Source of the DNA: Streptomyces scopuliridis RB72
GTDB taxonomy: Bacteria > Actinomycetota > Actinomycetes > Streptomycetales > Streptomycetaceae
Length of the DNA stretch: 64,000 nucleotides
Assembly: GCF_000718095.1 (NCBI RefSeq)
Contig: NZ_JOEI01000017.1
Location: 124,001 to 188,000, forward strand
Direction: 5' to 3'
Shown: positions 62,280-64,000 of the stretch, piece by piece
Position numbering within the stretch: the first letter of the stretch is position 1
Layout: each line of letters starts with the position of its first letter
The notes under the pieces: generated by a model
Database searches by the model: none
The model's input: the letters and a program-made list of their open reading frames with translations, nothing else
Told to the model about the DNA's origin: nothing
Translations under genes and position numbers: made by a program

Positions 62280-63648
62280 GCGCCGCGCGCGGTCGCTCGT
62301 CACCGTACTGGCGGGCCTGCAAGCCGCGGTCTTCCTGTTCGCGTCACGCGCGGTGGCCGCACCGACTCCGTCGCCCACCCCGAGTCCGTCCTCGACCGGG
62401 GACTGCAGTCTGCTGTCGGGCCAGGTCCAGGAACTCTGCGAGAACGGCAAGACCGGCGACTCCAGCTCCCTCGTACCCAGCGCCCCCGACACCCTCGACC
62501 CCCTCTCCTCCCTCGCCCGCGGCTGCGCCGACGCCGCCGCCTGGATCGTCGGCAAGCTCAGCGACGCCGTCAAAGAGACCGCCAACGTCGACTTCACCAA
62601 CACCGCCTTCCTCCGCCAGTACGCCGTCGTCTTCGCCGCCTCCACCGTCCTCACCCTCGTCCTCTGGCTCCTCGCCGTCGCCAAGCGCGCCATCCGCGGC
62701 GTGCCCCTCACCACCGCGATCTCCGAGGCCATCGGCTTCCTCTGGCTGACGGTCCTCGCCTCCGCCTTCACTCCCCTCATCCTCTTCACGATCGTCTCCG
62801 CGACCGACGGCGTCACCCAGGTCGTCTCCAGCTCCACCGGCGGCCAGACCGACGTCTTCTTCGGCGGTTTCGCCGAGGCCCTCAAGAAGGGTGACGACAT
62901 CGGCGGCGGGCCGATCATGCTGATCGTCGTCTCGCTCGTGTCGATCCTCGCCGCCGGTGTGCTCTGGCTGGAGCTGGTGATAAGGGCCGCGCTCCTGTAC
63001 GTCGGGGCGCTGCTCGGCACCGTCGTCTACGCCGGGCTCGTCGACAAGAACATGTGGGGGCATGTCCGCCGCTGGGCCGGGATCATGATCGCCGTCATCA
63101 TGGTCAAGCCCGTCATCGTGATCGTCCTCGGCCTCGCCGGCGCGCTCTCCGCCGACAGCGGCCCCGACGCGGTCTCCGCCGTCGTGTCCGGTCTCGCCAT
63201 CATCCTGCTCGCGATCTTCGCCTCCGCGATGATCTACCGCTTCGTACCCGGCTTCGGCGACGAGATCGCCTCCTCCCGTTCCAACCGGAAGCAGGCCACG
63301 GACGGCTCCCAGGCCGCCGCCGTCATCAGCTCCCCCGCCGCTCTCGTCTCCCAGGGCATCAAGACCCACAGCAGCCGCAACCACCAGCAGGGCGACGGAA
63401 GCGGCGGAGGCGGCGGAGGCGGAGGCGGCCGGCCCGCCAACACCGTCTCCGGCGGCGTCGCCGCGCACAGCTCGCGCGGCTCCTCGTCCGGGGGCGGATC
63501 GGGCGGCGGCTCCGGCGGCGGCTCGGGTGTCGGGCCCCTGCCGTCCCCCTCGCCCCCGCCCCGCGGCGGCGGCCCGACCAGCGGCACCCCGCACAGCTCA
63601 CGCGGCACCGGTAACGGCAACAACAGCTCAGGAGGTAGAGGGCGTTGA
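62245..63648 (+). CDS. TrbL/VirB6-like polytopic membrane protein
   Basis: A 467-aa protein from ATG 62245 (or 62263). It has a signal-like first helix (SLVTVLAGLQAAVFLFASRA), then about six helices (for example FLRQYAVVFAASTVLTLVLW, a SVVSILAAGVLWLELVIRAA-like segment) and a Gly/Ser/Pro-rich, disordered C-terminal tail of about 120 residues. The helix plan and tail are those of TrbL/VirB6, the inner-membrane core of type IV secretion. It overlaps both neighbours (11 bp and TTGA), indicating a coupled operon. Confidence 0.85.
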   Translation: MPGSSRMPGSSRRRARSLVTVLAGLQAAVFLFASRAVAAPTPSPTPSPSSTGDCSLLSGQVQELCENGKTGDSSSLVPSAPDTLDPLSSLARGCADAAAWIVGKLSDAVKETANVDFTNTAFLRQYAVVFAASTVLTLVLWLLAVAKRAIRGVPLTTAISEAIGFLWLTVLASAFTPLILFTIVSATDGVTQVVSSSTGGQTDVFFGGFAEALKKGDDIGGGPIMLIVVSLVSILAAGVLWLELVIRAALLYVGALLGTVVYAGLVDKNMWGHVRRWAGIMIAVIMVKPVIVIVLGLAGALSADSGPDAVSAVVSGLAIILLAIFASAMIYRFVPGFGDEIASSRSNRKQATDGSQAAAVISSPAALVSQGIKTHSSRNHQQGDGSGGGGGGGGGRPANTVSGGVAAHSSRGSSSGGGSGGGSGGGSGVGPLPSPSPPPRGGGPTSGTPHSSRGTGNGNNSSGGRGR

Positions 63649-64000
63649 CGACCCAGTCACCACCGATCGCGCCCCGTCGCACGTATCTCATCGGCCGCGC
63701 CAGGCCGAACGCGATCGTCGGCAAGAACCGCGAGACCGGCGAGATCGCCCTGATCATCGCCGGTGCCTTCGTCGGCATGATGTGCGGTCTGCTGGTCCCC
63801 GTCCTGTCCCTGCGGATCGTGACGCTGACGGGCTTCCCGCTCCTCGCGCTCGCCGCCGTGTACGTGCCGTACAAGCACCGCACGTTCTACAAGTGGTTCG
63901 AGATCAACCGCAGCTACAAGCGCAGCCTGCGCCGCGGTACGGTCTACCGCTCCGCCGCCATGGAAGCCGGTACGAGCCTCGACGGCCGCGAGGTCGAGGT
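63645..64000 (+). CDS. SCO6880-family secretion protein (N-terminal part)
   Basis: A TTG start at 63645 overlaps the previous stop (TTGA) and follows AGGAGG by 9 nt; 118 codons are visible before the window ends. Two adjacent helices (EIALIIAGAFVGMMCGLLVP, IVTLTGFPLLALAAVYVPY) and the motif HRTFYKWFEINRSYKRSLRR resemble the PrgI/VirB3-like start of SCO6880-family proteins found in actinobacterial conjugation-like clusters. A VirB4-type ATPase would be expected further downstream. Confidence 0.85.
   Translation, partial: MTTQSPPIAPRRTYLIGRARPNAIVGKNRETGEIALIIAGAFVGMMCGLLVPVLSLRIVTLTGFPLLALAAVYVPYKHRTFYKWFEINRSYKRSLRRGTVYRSAAMEAGTSLDGREVE

Overview
This is a very GC-rich actinobacterial chromosome segment, almost certainly Streptomyces. 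The evidence is strong third-position G/C bias with long shadow frames, frequent GTG starts and 4-bp ATGA/GTGA gene overlaps. It is supported by several genus-typical genes: the nickel regulator nur, the anti-sigma factor rsiG, glnR, mycothiol synthase mshD, and DUF5753-type XRE regulators. The genes are mostly chromosomal core genes, with accessory patches near 1.8-3.9 kb, 8-12 kb, 33 kb and 57-60 kb. No rRNA, tRNA, CRISPR array, complete insertion sequence or replication origin was seen.

Layout. 0-10.6 kb: a TetR/oxidoreductase pair; a small accessory module (85-aa protein, DUF6879 protein, XRE-DUF5753 regulator); a TetR-controlled DrrAB-type exporter; and a phosphotransferase/HAD/GntR locus with a dense AGTTG operator array next to a tiny membrane protein. 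10.6-16.5 kb: an Eis-like acetyltransferase whose end runs into a hairpin repeat, asparaginase, rsiG, dtd, nur-ygfZ and a nitrobindin-like protein. 16.6-22.7 kb: a 33-aa membrane protein, an overlapping three-gene membrane-anchored operon, DsrE and DUF3099 proteins, a sulfurtransferase-DUF1416 operon preceded by a cysteine-containing leader peptide, and an LmeA-like lipoid-binding protein. 22.9-31.2 kb: a Q/Y-rich membrane protein, an alpha/beta hydrolase reading in frame into a MoaD-like domain, divergent glnR with two chained upstream small ORFs, a LacI regulator, and an HtrA-like protease beside an MprAB-like two-component pair. 31.2-38.7 kb: a Tat-exported PLC-like protein, an SDR remnant, a secreted 5'-nucleotidase, mshD and a YtrA-type GntR/ABC operon.

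38.8-49.2 kb is a phosphate block. It holds polyphosphate kinase, a CHAD protein and a Nudix hydrolase (overlapping genes), then pstSCAB behind four 11-nt PHO-box units, and convergently pit with its DUF47/PhoU-like partner. The 28 bp containing the pit stop codon are reiterated three times downstream with a GC hairpin. 49.3-57.3 kb: CsoR with two operators, small conserved proteins, lipoproteins, a bicovalent-flavin oxidase, a threonine/lysine-rich surface protein with an unusual sortase (CTG start, no Arg after the catalytic Cys), PAP2 phosphatase and a lytic transglycosylase/NlpC-P60 enzyme. 57.3-60.3 kb: an overlapping minus-strand cassette (145-aa helical protein, DUF1023 hydrolase, lipoprotein). 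60.8-64 kb, divergent: small two-helix membrane protein, bitopic protein, TrbL/VirB6-like protein and the start of an SCO6880-family protein. These look like a chromosomal type-IV-secretion-like apparatus that continues past the window.

The strongest leads are the T4SS-like locus with its neighbouring wall hydrolase and DUF1023 cassette, the sulfur-responsive leader peptide, the coupled small ORFs ahead of glnR, the in-frame hydrolase-MoaD fusion, the atypical sortase, and two places where the end of a gene is tandemly repeated beyond its stop codon.
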